Source of the DNA: Thereva unica
Lineage: Eukaryota > Arthropoda > Insecta > Diptera > Therevidae
Assembly (NCBI GenBank): GCA_949987705.1
Contig: OX465282.1
Location: forward strand, 14,124,501 to 14,188,500
Reading direction: 5' to 3'
DNA length: 64,000 nt
Shown here: positions 10,640 to 22,611 of the stretch, one piece after another
Layout: every line of letters starts with the position of its first letter
Numbering within the stretch: the stretch's first letter is position 1
Made by a program: the position numbers and the translations under genes
Notes under the pieces: model-generated
What the model was told of the DNA's origin: nothing
What the model saw: the letters and a program-made list of their open reading frames with translations, nothing else
The model's database searches: none

Positions 10640-12990
10640 CAAATTTCTAATCCGAGTTTTCTTGACCATGACATCCTTTTTCTCTCTATCTCTTTCTCAT
10701 TCTTACCTTCTTCTTCGCCTCCTTCCCTCTCTTACCGTGATTACAGCAACATCAATCCTGAGCAGCTTCTAACTGCTGTTTCTCTCTACCTTGGTACGAC
10801 ATCTATTTCTCTACCTCTGTTGATGATAAGGTAGCTATCTTGTCTTCCTTCATCCAATCAGTGTACGATCAATGTGTACCGCTTGTTACCCGTAGACTTA
10901 AAACTCCTTCCCATTGTCCATGGTTTTCACGCGAGATTCGGGATTTGATAATCCAGCGCGAGTATATGTACCGGCGTTACCGTAGAACTAAAATTCGCAG
11001 CTACCTAATTGAGTACAAAGTGCAATCGCATCAACCTCAAAGTCAAAGCTGCCAAACGTGTGTTCTATGCTCGCAAGCTTAATCCTAACCTAGATCCGAA
11101 ACGACTTTGGTCTAACCTTCGCTCGCTTGGTGTTCATTCTTCTGCATCTGACCCTTTTGATGTTGATGTTGAGCTCATAAACTCATCATTTATCCTCTCT
11201 CCCCCGAGATATGATGGTATCTCTTTCACTAATTCCTCCTCCTCTGACTCACTCAGTCCTGGTAGCTTTTACTTCCGCTGTGTTGATTCTTTAGAAGTTC
11301 CTGAATCTCTACTGTATATCTCCTCGAACAGTATCGGCTTTGATGGAATCTCTCCACGCTTTCTCAAAATCCTGTCTCCCCTAATTGCTGATCCTATCAC
11401 TCATGTTTTTAACTATTGTCTTACTGCATCTGAATTCCCTTCGCTCTGGAAAAAGGCCATTGTGATTCCTTTACCCAAAAGACCGTCTCCATCTGTTATA
11501 TCTGATTTTCGTCCTATTAGCATCCTTCCCTTTCTTGCTAAAGCTTTTGAAAAAAATATTTTTACTCAAGTGATGAGCCATCTTGAACGTAACAATTTTC
11601 TTTCTATCTTTCAATCTGGATTTCGTAAATCGCACAGTTGTGAGACTGCTATGTTAAGGGTTACAACTGATCTAAGGGCTACCATTGATCAGGGTAATAT
11701 TGCATTTCTAGCTCTGCTCGACTTTTCTAAGGCTTTTGACTCGGTGGTGCATCCGCTCCTGTTGTCCAAACTTAATCAACTCTATCAGTTCTCTTCCTCT
11801 GCCACGCGTCTTTTCTCCTCTCTTCTTTCTGATAGATTTCAATGTGTTCGGCACAACGGCAGAATATCCTCTCTTCTGCCGGTGCGTCTGGGTGTCCCTC
11901 AATGCTCGATACTGGGTCCTCTTCTTTTCTCCCTGTATATTAATGATCTTCCCTCTGTCATTGACGGCTGTTCTTTTCATATGTATGCTGATGATCTTCA
12001 GCTGTACAATTCTTTTCCTCCTAGTGATATTGTTTCCGGTACAGCAGTTATGAATAATATTTTATATCGTATCAGTGAATGGAGCTCTAATAATTTCCAC
12101 AAACTTAATCCAATTAAATCCAAAGTACTGCTTATAAGCCATCGTCCTATATATTCACTCCTAATCTATTAGTAGGTGGTGTTCCTATTCCTGTCGTTGA
12201 TTGTGTCGAGCCTTGGGATATTTATTAATTGGAAGCTTTCCTGTTGTAATCATGTTTCCTTCATGCTGTCTAAGATATATGGTACCTTGCGAAAACTGTG
12301 GCTGTTCGCGGATCTGCTATCACCCTCTATCCGTGCCAAGCTTGTGAAATCCCTAATTCTTCCGCATTTTCTCTATGGCGCCCTTGTTATATGTCTCTTG
12401 ATTCGTCCTGTCATCAACGACTTAGGGTCGCATTCAATGATTGTTTGAAATTTGTTCTTCACCTTCGTAGATCCGATCATGTGTCGGGCGTGCAAAATTC
12501 ACTACTCGGATGTGGGCTCTTTCATTTTCTCAATGTCATGGCACTAACTCTCCTATATACAATATTTTACTCTAAGCGTCCTTGATACCTCTCTGATTTC
12601 CTTGTCCCGATGCAGCCCTTGAGATCAGTTAAGTTGCTTATCCTTTTTCATCGTTCCATGGTTGGCAGTCGTTCTTTCTTTGTGCATGCGATTAGACTTT
12701 GGAATAGACTTCCTATATCCATCCAAAAAATCAGCACAGCCACAATGTTCAAAAAGCAGGCTTCTATATTTCTAAGCTCTCTTCCAGCTTCGCAGTAGTA
12801 CTACTACTCTACTGTTCTTAGCTTACCTAGATCTATCGTATTTTCTTAATCTCTTACTTCTTTCAATTTCTTCACTTCTCTATATTAAGCTAGTTGTAAG
12901 AATTTATGGATTATTTACCGTTTGCTTTGTACTCTAAAAGATTGTTATCTTGTGTACTCTGTCCAATAAATAATAATAATAAAAAATAAA
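10640..12990 (+). pseudogene. Jockey/CR1-type LINE ORF2, frameshifted
   Basis: Reading through several frames gives one ORF2-like protein. It starts at the end of an endonuclease (DHDILFL near 10,665, then YRDYSNINPEQLL). The linker follows at 10,840-11,020, then reverse transcriptase at about 11,300-12,170 with LLDFSKAFDSV (motif A), GVPQCSILGPLLFSLYINDL (motif B, usual GS changed to CS) and MYADDLQLY (motif C). The C-terminal part runs to 12,798 (AIRLWNRLP). Frameshifts lie near 11,020, 12,165 and 12,420, with a stop near 12,585, so it cannot make a working enzyme. An AATAAT-rich tail near 12,965-12,990 marks the 3' end. Most of the endonuclease is missing. Confidence 0.9.
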
Positions 12991-13374
12991 TATGCTGGTT
13001 ATATTTTTCTGAATCAATTTATTCAATCATATTAAAATCAATCTATACTTTCACTCCTTGATGGTATCCAAATGTGTACGTTGTAGTCTGGACTTTGAAG
13101 CTCTCAAATTATGGGGTACGGTGCACCGCGACCTCTGTGAGGTGTATTCCGGATGTGATTTACTGGTTAACTAATTAGGGCACAACGATGATGGCAGGCT
13201 TAAATTCGGTTTTAAGATATTGACTTAGTGAGTCAATAGATCGTTGGGATAAAACCTCTCAATATAGCTTCCTCTCAGTTGAGCGTACCGCAAAGCCTCG
13301 GCGCCATAGGGTAATAGAATCTCGGTACGATCTTGGGATACGACTCAATACGTCAGTGTACTTTAAGGATAGAA
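12991..13374. other. Unassigned sequence
   Basis: No supported feature. Confidence 0.4.
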
Positions 13375-13500
13375 AACCATGGACATAACTCCCATTACAT
13401 ACCTCCAAAGCATAAAAAGCTCACCACACCACGAACATAAACCCTATTGCATACTTTCAGGTCACACCACAGACTCAAACCTCCCAAGGGAGATACAGGA
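13375..13500 (-). repeat. Dispersed about 50-bp minisatellite, copy 2 (inverted)
   Basis: Complement of the GTGGTGTGGTGAGCTTTT and GGAGGTATG units. Visible as GCTCACCACACCACGAACAT, CATACCTCCA and CCTATTGCATAC. Confidence 0.7.
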
Positions 13501-15641
13501 ACCCTATAGCTCTACTACTCAAGTCAAAATTAATTTAGGATTGCCAACTTGGTACTCTCAATCAAGTTATTCTTCTTTGGCTACACGATCGTCCCGGTTT
13601 CGAAGGCAATGGAAAGATGCACATACTGATTAGGTAAGATTCTAATACTGTATTCATCGGTTTGGACCTGATGATTGTAGTTTGGTGAACATTGAATTTG
13701 ACAATCGGACTCTGCTGCAGCTCAACGCTTGGTTTGTTGTCTTGTTGATTCTTTACCCTGCTCATGAGTCTGAGCGACATGACATTGAGGAAACACTAGA
13801 GCCTGTTAAAACAGGATAGACTGTAGCGTTCGGGTTCTAGGGCCCCAGTGCCTTGGACCTGAAGCAATCAAAGAAAGAACTAATGAAAGTTGTACCGTTA
13901 CTTTGGCCATACTGGGCGTTATTCTTACAGAAATAAACAAGAATTGCTTAGCCATGCATCTTCCATGGTCAAGGTCGGATGTTTTACCACTTTACTTCCT
14001 TTTACCTTCTTGCCCCAATTATGTCCCTAGGAGAAACAAAAATCGCACTAAATCTACCTAAATAGAATTTCTCCTTTAAAACAGCCCACTTACCACTACC
14101 ACAATAAATTTAAAACGAATTTATGCAAATACATTATGTTTCCCTAAAACTGACCCACTTTCAACCCAGGACTTAAAATATTTAAAAAAACACAACTCTA
14201 AACAAGAAACAATCATAAATCAACAACTCAACTCGACAGATATGTACCGAGACCACGTAAAAGATCTTCCTTCCGGGATAGGTCGACGAAAAGATTGAAG
14301 CTCTGTGAGGGGGTGGGGGTTTTGGGATTTAAAAATTATCGCACCTTTTACTACTCGTGATGATCCCGACAAATTGCAAACTAATCCCATAAGTGCTCTA
14401 CTTCACTTCAACGTACGTGTTCCGGGCTTAACTCCTGGTATTTATATCCTTTTACCCTGTTCGAGCTGAAGCCGGTGAAGGTCACGTTAAGGATACAAGC
14501 GATCTGCTGGGAAAACCGCTGGATAAAGCGCTGCTGCTGGTGGGAGTGTGGTAATAAACATTTCGTTTCCTTCTTTTAAAAATCGTTTCAAAACAAATCA
14601 CCTTTTGTAAGGAAACAAGGATTTTCAGGACTTTTCACATGAATTTTTGTGTTAATCCTGTCTTAAAGCCGGAAGTGTGTAAAGCGCGGAAAGAATTGAT
14701 TTCCTTTCAGGAATTTTGCTAGAATCTCGAGGAATTTTTAGGAAAATGTCTAGGAGAAATTTATTACATTTTTGTCGCAGGACTCTTATTTATTATTAAA
14801 AACTTTCAAGGATATGTGACCAAAGCCACTACACACTATACCAATATTACTATATGAATATCGCGCGTGTGTGGTGCGAAACTGAAACTGGTGGAAATGA
14901 TTGAAGGTATTGGAAAAGTTTATGACACCTTAATGAATCTGTCACGTATGTGGGGTGGGTCCACACGTATAATGTCAAAAACTGTTGAAGGATTCCATTA
15001 AGAATAGTTGAAGGATTTTTAATTGGACTGAGGAGGCCAGCATCAGGATGTTCATGGTAAACTCTTTTGAATTAATTTTTGTAATACAGAAAGAGACAGA
15101 GAGAAAGAGATTAATGTTGTCTAGTATGCATTGCATATGGGATGAGGATAAAAAGTGCTTATCACATTCTTTTCGTATTAAGTGGAGCCCCATGTCCTGG
15201 GGAAAGTAATTTCATGGTGACTAGCCACTGCACCTATGTTCATGTCGGAAGGTGATTTATGGTCATGGGGTTTTGTTTTGTAATAACGATGGAGAGTAAA
15301 TTCCATTTTATTGCATATTTATGAGAGCTTTACTAGGACATGAATTCTTTAAAAAAAAGATTCACTCTGACGAGAAGGACAATTAACCTGGAATGCGATG
15401 GAAGACCATCCAGGCAGAGACGGCTTGTTGTTGGCCCCATATGCCCCAAGCCCCGGGTTGACCCCCAGAGTTGGAGTGTCAGATTCCCTATTCACCAAAC
15501 TGATAGGCGCTACAAACTTCAGTTCCGGACCGATAAATATATTGTTAACCTAGCCAGAATGTACGACTACGACCTAGGTGAGACTGCCTCTCATATCTAA
15601 CTAGTCCTAGGTGAGCTTTTGTTTGACGCTACGTTACAAAA
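13501..15641. other. Unassigned 2.1-kb stretch
   Basis: I find no recognisable coding domain, tandem array or long inverted repeat. The short ORFs (for example 15,340-15,600) have no motif I know. Confidence 0.4.
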
Positions 15642-15954
15642 ATTAATCCTAAAAGTATGCAAAATTAAATATAAATGTGAAACTCTTTAAAAGATGTTTT
15701 ACTCCTAAAGGTATGCATTAAAAATATAACCGGCACACAGAGACGCTACGTTCATAAATAGATTAGATGATGATGGTTTTGCGTATTTTTAATACTTCAA
15801 CAACTCTTGGGTGTGATAATTCTCGTTTTACTTTAAATTATTAGAAAATAAATGCTTGTTTGATGTGGTCATTGGGGTTGATTTTTTGGTTGATTTTTAT
15901 GGTCTTCAGTAAGACAGTATAAACAAAACTGTAGCTTCTTAATTGGGCCACAAC

Positions 15955-16320
15955 AAAGTTTATTTAGTGAAATACAGGCCTTCCCTCCATTTGGCCATCT
16001 TGGTCATCGAAAGGCAAGAGAGAGACTTTCTATTGTAATCCCGTCCCCTACGCCTCAGAATGGCCCAAAGTTGTTCAATAGGTTTTAGATCTGAGGACTG
16101 TGCAGGCCATTCCAACAAGTCAATGTTATTGTCAGAAACATTGTAGTCCCTAATTGACAAGGAGCATTGTCTGTTTGAAATAAGACCCCGTCTAAATTAG
16201 TGTCGCCGAAAATACGCGTTAGCGAGGACAGAAGTTTCCATCAGTGTTCCATTATAGCCAGGGATATGCTGTTTATTCAAATCATAACAGGCCCAAAGCA
16301 AGTTTTGTTTTGTGTTGATC
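15955..16320 (-). pseudogene. Tc1-like transposase remnant
   Basis: Read on the minus strand, the C-terminal half of a Tc1-family DDE transposase is visible. LLWACYDLN and a GTL block (16,210-16,310) come first, then LLEWPAQSSDLKPIEQLW (about 16,060-16,125), corresponding to the family's WPAQSPDLNPIENLW segment. It ends with a stop near 15,960. The usual QDNAPCH segment carrying the second catalytic Asp reads NRQCSL, so that residue is lost. A frame break separates the two parts, and the N-terminal half with the DNA-binding domain is absent. Confidence 0.85.
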
Positions 16321-16490
16321 GATGATCGATCACTGTCGCTTGGTACGCACGCCAAAAGATTGCGACATACCACAACGGACTTATGTAGAAGTTGTGGCAA
16401 TGAAGATGAGGAAGAAATTGTCTTCCATCTTCTCTGTACATGTACGGCCCTTGCAGCCATTTCAACCTAACCTAAGACATCTAGAGAGGA
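16321..16490 (+). pseudogene. LINE ORF2 C-terminal zinc-binding fragment
   Basis: The plus-strand translation contains CRSCGNEDEEEIVFHLLCTC, a Cys-X2-Cys...His-X4-Cys array found at the C terminus of many RNase H-bearing LINE ORF2 proteins. A frame break separates it from the preceding THAKRLRHT block. It is inserted in the Tc1-like element in the opposite sense to the transposase. A related fragment lies at 31,220-31,482. Confidence 0.75.
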
Positions 16491-16774
16491 CACACACTAT
16501 TAAATCATCAGCATCTCTCTCTGTATTCTGAATGGAGGAGATTTTAGGCAAGCATTTCAGGGTGTGTCTTTAGCGAGCCCTTTCCACTGCTGGCAATTTG
16601 CCTATCGTTCGGGCAGATCTACAGAAGGTGCCATATTTTAGCAGAATATGGCTCCTCTGGTTGTTTGTAGCTGTAGGTTCTGTGGAGTAGCTCCTGAAAC
16701 TGTCTGGAGGACTTGCGATTGTAAAGAATGAGCTTGGAGAAGATTGATTTTCCTCCATCGGGACTGTCCTGTTC

Positions 16775-17120
16775 AACGGAAGATTTCAGATATGAATCCT
16801 AATATGCCGTAACCTCGACGGATTTTAATGACGGGATTGGCAAAATAGACCAAATAGGTCGTAAAAGAACCTTCCTTAGAAGGAACCTTCCTTAATGCGG
16901 TTAACATAGTCCATTCTGAAGTTCTAATTTTCGATGATGCGTTTGAGCCTTTCGAGTGGTATTTGGCCAAATTCGCGAATAATATTGGCTTCTAGTCCTC
17001 GAGCGTTTCCTGAATATCCTTTGGATTTTACGAAGCCTGAAAGGAAAAATCTAGAGGTGTGATGTCACATGATCTAGGCGGTCAATGGACCGATCCGAAG
17101 GGTGGATTTAATTATTATTA
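16775..17120 (-). pseudogene. Mariner-like transposase C-terminal fragment
   Basis: On the minus strand, frames near 17,080-16,870 give SCDITPLDFFLSGFVKSKGY and then GLEANIIREFGQIPLERLKR. This is the arrangement seen downstream of the second Asp in mariner-like transposases of insects (PPRSCDLTPLDFFLWGYVK, then RRVI..IP.E...RV). The usual W is S, and several frame breaks are present. It is an inert relic. Confidence 0.65.
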
Positions 17121-17565
17121 TAGTAATTAAGTCATGGTCTAATGGGCTCTGTTGCAAGTAGCGCGATCTTGTTGAGTCGTCGGGAATACACGGTTTAATT
17201 TCAGGCATCAAATATCAAATACGGCAACTATACAATTGACCTAGTCATTAAGCCAAAAATGGACTGAGAAATTTTGCTTAAAAACGGTGGATCGATTTTC
17301 GTAATACCATTGAATAATCTGATGACGTTTTGTCGGGCCTAAGACTTCTCATGATGAATTGTCAAACAACACTGAACAAAAATACCATCACCGTATAACA
17401 CAATTCACACGCCGTCAGTCTTAAAATTCAGATATTTTAATTTTTAGAAAAGTTAACGTCCAAAATCGCATTTTTAAACGACGTAGCGTCTCTGTGGGCC
17501 TGTTATATTCTTTCTTTTAATTCAAAGTTAGCATTCACACATATAGACACCGATTCTGCATACTC

Positions 17566-17705
17566 TTGTTGCCTGAAGATATGCAGTTTGGTTTATATCT
17601 ATGGTGTGGTGAGCTTCTGGCATGTAATTGGGTTTATGTCTGTGGTGTGGTGAGCTCTTAGTGCCTGGAGGTATGCAATAGAGTTTAGATGCATTGGAAG
17701 TTCCA
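17566..17705 (+). repeat. Dispersed about 50-bp minisatellite, copy 3
   Basis: Contains GTGGTGTGGTGAGCTTCTGG, GTCTGTGGTGTGGTGAGCTC and GTGCCTGGAGGTATGCAAT. It begins exactly where the Tc1-like copy loses its right end. Confidence 0.75.
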
Positions 17706-18819
17706 TTGGGCATGCAAAGGGTTTAAGTGTATCCTATCAGGACAAATTTTTATTCTGATCATCAAAATAATCCCTAAAAGGGGTACTACATTTCTCCCGC
17801 TTATCTTCATCCTTATCGGCAGATCCAAAATATTAAGAGGGGCCTATGCTAATATGCGAATTATTACTCTTTGCGAGAGTCAAGCGGTAATCAAAACGAT
17901 AAATACCTGTACCACCCATTCCAACTAAAGTATGGGATGTTTAACAGCCATTAGATAAGCTGGGTACTTTCAATCGGGTCATCCTTGTGTAACCCGCGTG
18001 GTCATCAATGTTTCAAAGTTAATGAAATTGTTTGTTGAAAAGGACCCTAGACAATCAGGTTCTGATGAAATATGTTGAAAGTCCACACTTGAACCGATTA
18101 ATTCCAAACGGTTTCTTCTTGTATTGTCTTGTTACACGGCCTGGGAATTGTTGGAGCGTTGCATGAAGGTTATCATGATACCAGTCGGCCTGACTACCAG
18201 ACAATGCCTCATAAACTGGAATCTATAAAAAAAGATAGTAAAAGAGGAGGGTAAAAACTGAAACAAGACAATATATGTCTTAGCCCGAACTTGCTCGAAC
18301 AGATAAGTTGATAAGGTAAGGTGTCGGGTTGCTTAGAGTACGACCAGAAATCCAATTAGCACTTTGGTGCGCTCTTATGCTTAAGGTTGGGTGATTATTT
18401 AACCGACTGTGTTATCAAAGTTCTTACCTATGTCTGCCTGAGCTACGTCTTCCAGACTTTTCTTCAAGTATGCGCTCTCTGGCTTTGGCTAAAGCTGGCC
18501 ATTTACACGAAGTGAAGGCGTTTTTCTCTTCTGCTCACGGCACACAGTCATCTGCAAGGTGCACTGAGCTTTAGAAGAAAAAGGCCGTATTTAAGACCTG
18601 AATTGAGATATGAACCAGGAAAGCTGAACTAAAGCTTCGTCAAAATCTGTTGACGCGTTGAATCGACATCCCAAGACTATAATGAGGTGTTCCATTCCCG
18701 ATTTCCGTGCATCAAGCTACAATGAGGCTTTGAGATGCAATTAACGCAAGGAAAACAGCATTGACTCATTTCTATCCTAAAAATCCACTGAAGAATTGAA
18801 TCCTATCCCAAGACCGTAC
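17706..18819. other. Unassigned sequence
   Basis: No supported gene or repeat in 1.1 kb. Confidence 0.4.
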
Positions 18820-19200
18820 TCAGTCTGACTGAGGGATGAGGACTTGAGGCAACCGCCTGACAGGCCGCGGACTGCAGGTGACATAAAGGTGAAAATTTAC
18901 AATTTTTTCGAATTATGTAAACTGAAAACGAAAAAAAATATCCGTTATCGAATTACATGAATCGGGCCCAGATCTTCAGGCCCGGACTGACGACAAATAT
19001 CCACAGACAAAGATATTTGACAGTTTTCCTGGACTGCAGGTGCCATCCAGTTGGCGGCCGAAGAGTGTGGTTATACTTGACTTCAAGGCGAGAAACCTTC
19101 AGGCAACGGCCTGCCGGCGGCCTGTATTTGAATAAGGGCCTTTATATCAACGTTCGAATGAACCGTGCGCCCGGCGGCTGCGGTAATCTATATTCCCTAC
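18820..19200 (+). repeat. Dispersed repeat, partner of 1.0-1.6 kb
   Basis: Carries CTCAGTCTGACTGAGGG, CCGCCTGACAGG, CTGGACTGCAGG, CCATCCAGTTGGCGGC and GCCTGCCGGCGGCCTG. These blocks are found inverted at 1.0-1.6 kb. No coding content. Confidence 0.6.
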
Positions 19201-20479
19201 ATAGTATCTAGAGTACATAGATTCTGATACATATGTGGATTGTCGGCATACCTTTTCACGTCAGCATCTACTTTCTTAACTAACATTAAATTTTATTAAA
19301 TTGTCACTTTCGTTGCATGCCATCAGAGATCTTCCCGCGTGCCAGCTATTGGCTTTGTGCCGAGCACTGACCTAGTGCATTCGTTTCCCTCTTTTCTACT
19401 GAGTCACGGTAGTCAAGTGACTTTGTTTTGGAGTTATCGCTTGAAGGTCAGAAGCAGTAGTGGATTGGAAGTGAGTGATCCGACCTATAGTACAAATAAA
19501 ATAAAGCTTCTTTCCCATATAAACTACATCTAAAAGCCAATTATACTGCAACACTAGAACTTCCAGAAACGAAACTTTTATTTTTAGAAACTAGTTCCAG
19601 CAATACTTCAAAAGTCTCGCAAATGAACGATTTTTCTACACCCTAAAGGAAATTTCTCAAAAAAACATCCCCTAACAAAAAAACAAATAAAGCAAGCCAC
19701 AAATCAAACCACGTGCAGGAAAAAATTGATATTTCCATTGTTCTCCCCGATGGCAATCCTCCCACTACCCCCTTCCTCCACTCACAGCATTTCCATCAAT
19801 ATTTTCTCCCTTTTGATTTTCCGCGCAATCAGCGAACGATTCCATTATTTTGCAGTTATAAACCCTTTATGATGAAAGTAAAAACCATGCCGGCAAATCC
19901 ACCAGCATCGCACGCCATTCACCGTGGCCCCAATACGAACTCTCGAGCGCCTACAGCTTCCGCACAGGTGTATACGAACACACGACGATTTCGAATTTGA
20001 AATTGGATTTGAGCCTTTGAAATTGATGAACGCAGTCGGCTTGCATGGTTCGTAAATATGGAGCAGGGTGGCGGGGTGGTGACGGTAGTAGAGGGTGGCT
20101 CTAAATCAATTAAAGCTCTGTACTCCGGGAGAAACTATTGCATTAATGGGGGAATTATGATGGCCTCATCAGCCTTAATTGCAGGTGAATTAATGGGCGT
20201 AATTGGATTGAATTGGAAGGGTATAGAATTTTCGAGGGCACCCTGTGATTAGGTGGAATTAGTTTAGATTTTAAGCGATAGTTATGGTTGTGAATACGTA
20301 AGGGTTTAATGGAGACTGAACGAGTGCGCGCGTTTTATGAGTTTCACTTTAATATTAAGCAGTAAGCACACTACACTTACATTCCTCTTTTTTTATTTAA
20401 AATTGCGAATATCTACTTATGCTTCTTTAAAGCCTCGTAGGACACAGGGCAGAAACAGTTGCACTCCAACGGACTCTTT
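19201..20479. other. Unassigned sequence
   Basis: No supported gene. Short plus-strand ORFs (for example 19,713-20,000) have no recognisable family. Confidence 0.4.
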
Positions 20480-20710
20480 TTGTGTGTCACCTTACAGCTC
20501 CGTACAGTTGTAGGCTCCTTCACTTTGTTCTAAATCTTCCAACTTGATGGGTTCGTCGTTTATTACAATAAAAAAAAGTAATGGCGAAAGTAGGCATCCT
20601 TGTCGTACTCCTGAACTCACCTCAAAACTGTCGGATAACTTGCCATTGGGAGGAACTCTGCATTTGGAATTGTTATATAGGTACAGGTGCTTCATGCCCT
20701 TTTTCAAGAT
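20480..20710 (-). pseudogene. LINE reverse transcriptase fragment
   Basis: The minus-strand frame reads NSKCRVPPNGKLSDSFEVSS followed by GVRQGCLLSPLLFFIVINDE. This is RT motif B and its lead-in as seen in RTE-like LINEs (SGVRQGCxLSPxLFxxxID). No catalytic YADD or motif A accompanies it. It is an isolated fragment about 70 codons long. Confidence 0.8.
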
Positions 20711-21399
20711 CGGTTAGAGGAGGAGGTCTCCAACCCCAACGGAGTGATAAATGTGTAATAAACATTGAGTAAAGTTATTTTCTAATTTACCCTCTATAGT
20801 GTCAACACTCGCAAAATTAACCCTAACCTTAACCCTTATGAATCATTCAAATTTGCACTCATTCAAGTAAACCATGGTCGCAATGACTCATCGTGATGAA
20901 CAAGTTCGAACATGATATTGCTCTTATACCCCATTTCGTACCCTGCCCCGGGCACCAAAAAGTTCATAGTTACCGGAAACACGGCGATAAACAGATTAAC
21001 AGAAGCGTTCCTGATAGCTTTGAGGTACTTGCGAAGAAACTTGAGAGGAGCATTTATAATGAGCTTTTGGAGAAAATATTCCCAGTTTCAAGTAACGCAC
21101 CACCTACTCCTATCGTTTATCTTCTATTTATCAGATCCATAATCATGATTTGAACGATATGATAGACTAGTAGTAAAACGGGCCTAAGCTTCATCGCAAC
21201 ACAAAATAAAAAATTATGGAGCAGTCTGCTCTAGTCGGAAGATCTCATTCGTCAACAGAGTCAACTATCGGTGCGGTTGGAAACGAGTACCTACCTGAAT
21301 TCTGAGTCGTGACTTATAAGCCAAGGTGTAAAAGTACCGTACCGACTTCATTTTCACTTTTATTCGTGGAAACAATATGAACAAAATTAATAATGAAAA
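20711..21399. other. Unassigned sequence
   Basis: No supported feature. Confidence 0.4.
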
Positions 21400-22104
21400 G
21401 AAACCAAAACATACAGATTCACAGACGACCCCAGGCAGCAACGTACAAGGACTAGGATCAAGGATTACGAACCTTTCCCTCTCGGAGGAATCTCAGCTTG
21501 CTCTGGCTTTGCGAGTACTAACCACAGAACTTCAAGGTTAGCCAACATAACCACAGGCGTGCCAGGGGTCACCAGCCACAGTGACAATGGCACATCTGAG
21601 AAACAGATATCACGAGCGTCCTTACGGAAAAGAAGGTACAATCGCGCCCTCTTCGATCTCGGCAGAATTTCAGAGAATGAGGGCGTCGGTACCATCTCGG
21701 AGAAGGACGAAATCAACAAAGCAAAATTTCAAACAGAAAGCGCTCCAGAACGTAAGCTCAGCAGGAGCGGTAGCCTCCAGCATTAAAAGGGAGAGATCAC
21801 GGAAGCTAGCTCAACGCCTACAAATAATGACCAAATAGAAAAAAGCTCTCAAGACCCAACCACAGTCAGGGCAGCTTCTACTTAAGGAGTCCAAAAATCA
21901 GGCTCAACGGATAACAGACCAATGAGCGAAGTAATGAAGTACCACCTTCTAGTGGCACTAACCAATGCCAATTCTAGTATCGGCAGACTCCCGGACCTTC
22001 TCTGGGCCTACATCGTAGCCAAAATATCAGAGATAGTCCTGGAGTTTGTTATGGGGTGAATTCTTCGAGTATCTTCGGCGCCACAGCAAGGAGTGATGGC
22101 GATT
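21400..22104 (+). other. Possible decayed ORF left of the intact LINE
   Basis: Overlapping plus-strand frames (21,559-21,786 and 21,581-21,838) are rich in charged residues. Near 21,925-22,055 a readable stretch includes LPDLLWAYIVAKISEI. The composition suggests an ORF1/Gag-like protein of an older element, broken by stops and frameshifts. The segment right of the LINE has similar character, so the LINE may have landed inside it. Family not identified. Confidence 0.35.
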
Positions 22105-22180
22105 GGGCCTCGGTAGCCTAGGGAGTAAGGCGCCTGGCTACTATCCCAGAGGTCCCGGGTTCGATTCCCGGCCAGCCCCA
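22105..22180 (+). promoter_or_regulatory. tRNA-like module with Pol III A/B box-like elements
   Basis: GGGCCTCGGTAGCCTAGGGA opens the module. GTAAGGCGCC follows in A-box position, and GGTTCGATTCC is a perfect B box, flanked by the T-stem arms CCCGG and CCGGC. The tRNA identity is unclear; the spacing is unusual for a functional tRNA. It could act as an internal promoter for the LINE, as tRNA-like heads do in SINEs. The same module heads the SINE at 32,084. Confidence 0.75.
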
Positions 22181-22611
22181 CAATCCTTCGCCTTTTCCGC
22201 TTTCCCACATACATAACTTCAGGGGATCAAATGGTAGTAACGGCCTCAGGGACCTTTGGTGGTGCCGGTACACCAAAGGGACAAGTCCTGAGAAACGCCA
22301 TCTGCGACCCATGGTCTTCACGACCTAAGTCCTCCCGATATGCTACCGAATCCTACCTCCACCTCCACGAAGATGTTGACTTTACATCGGGTGTTCCCTG
22401 GATGCTCTTGTATATACAAGAGTAACTGACGGAGGAGGGTGAAAGGCGAGTGTTTCGCGCCTCAAAACGAAACAATTACCGGACTGGTCCTCCAGGTTGG
22501 GGGTTGGGCGGCAGGCTGACAACCTTCCACCGTAAAAACCCACCCGTCACGAATCCTCAAGGCAGGCCTCGGACAGGACGGACTCAACGGCAACGACCCA
22601 GGCAACGAAAT

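Larger units (their letters stand above)
15642..17566 (-). mobile_element. Tc1-like transposon, damaged copy 1
   Basis: The left end begins ATTAATCCTAAAAGTATGC. About 90 bp in it carries ATAACCGGCACACAGAGACG, and the right side carries the inverted CGTCTCTGTGGGCCTGTTAT (about 17,480-17,505). The same ends bound the copy at 30,650-32,809. Compared with that copy, the outermost right end is missing here, replaced by minisatellite from about 17,566. The interior holds a broken transposase on the minus strand plus a LINE fragment and a second transposase fragment. Confidence 0.8.

Noticed and set aside
22450..22611. GTG start for the LINE ORF
   Set aside because: A non-ATG start is unlikely in an animal. 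The ATG at 22,612 lies directly before the endonuclease domain, although the upstream frame is open.
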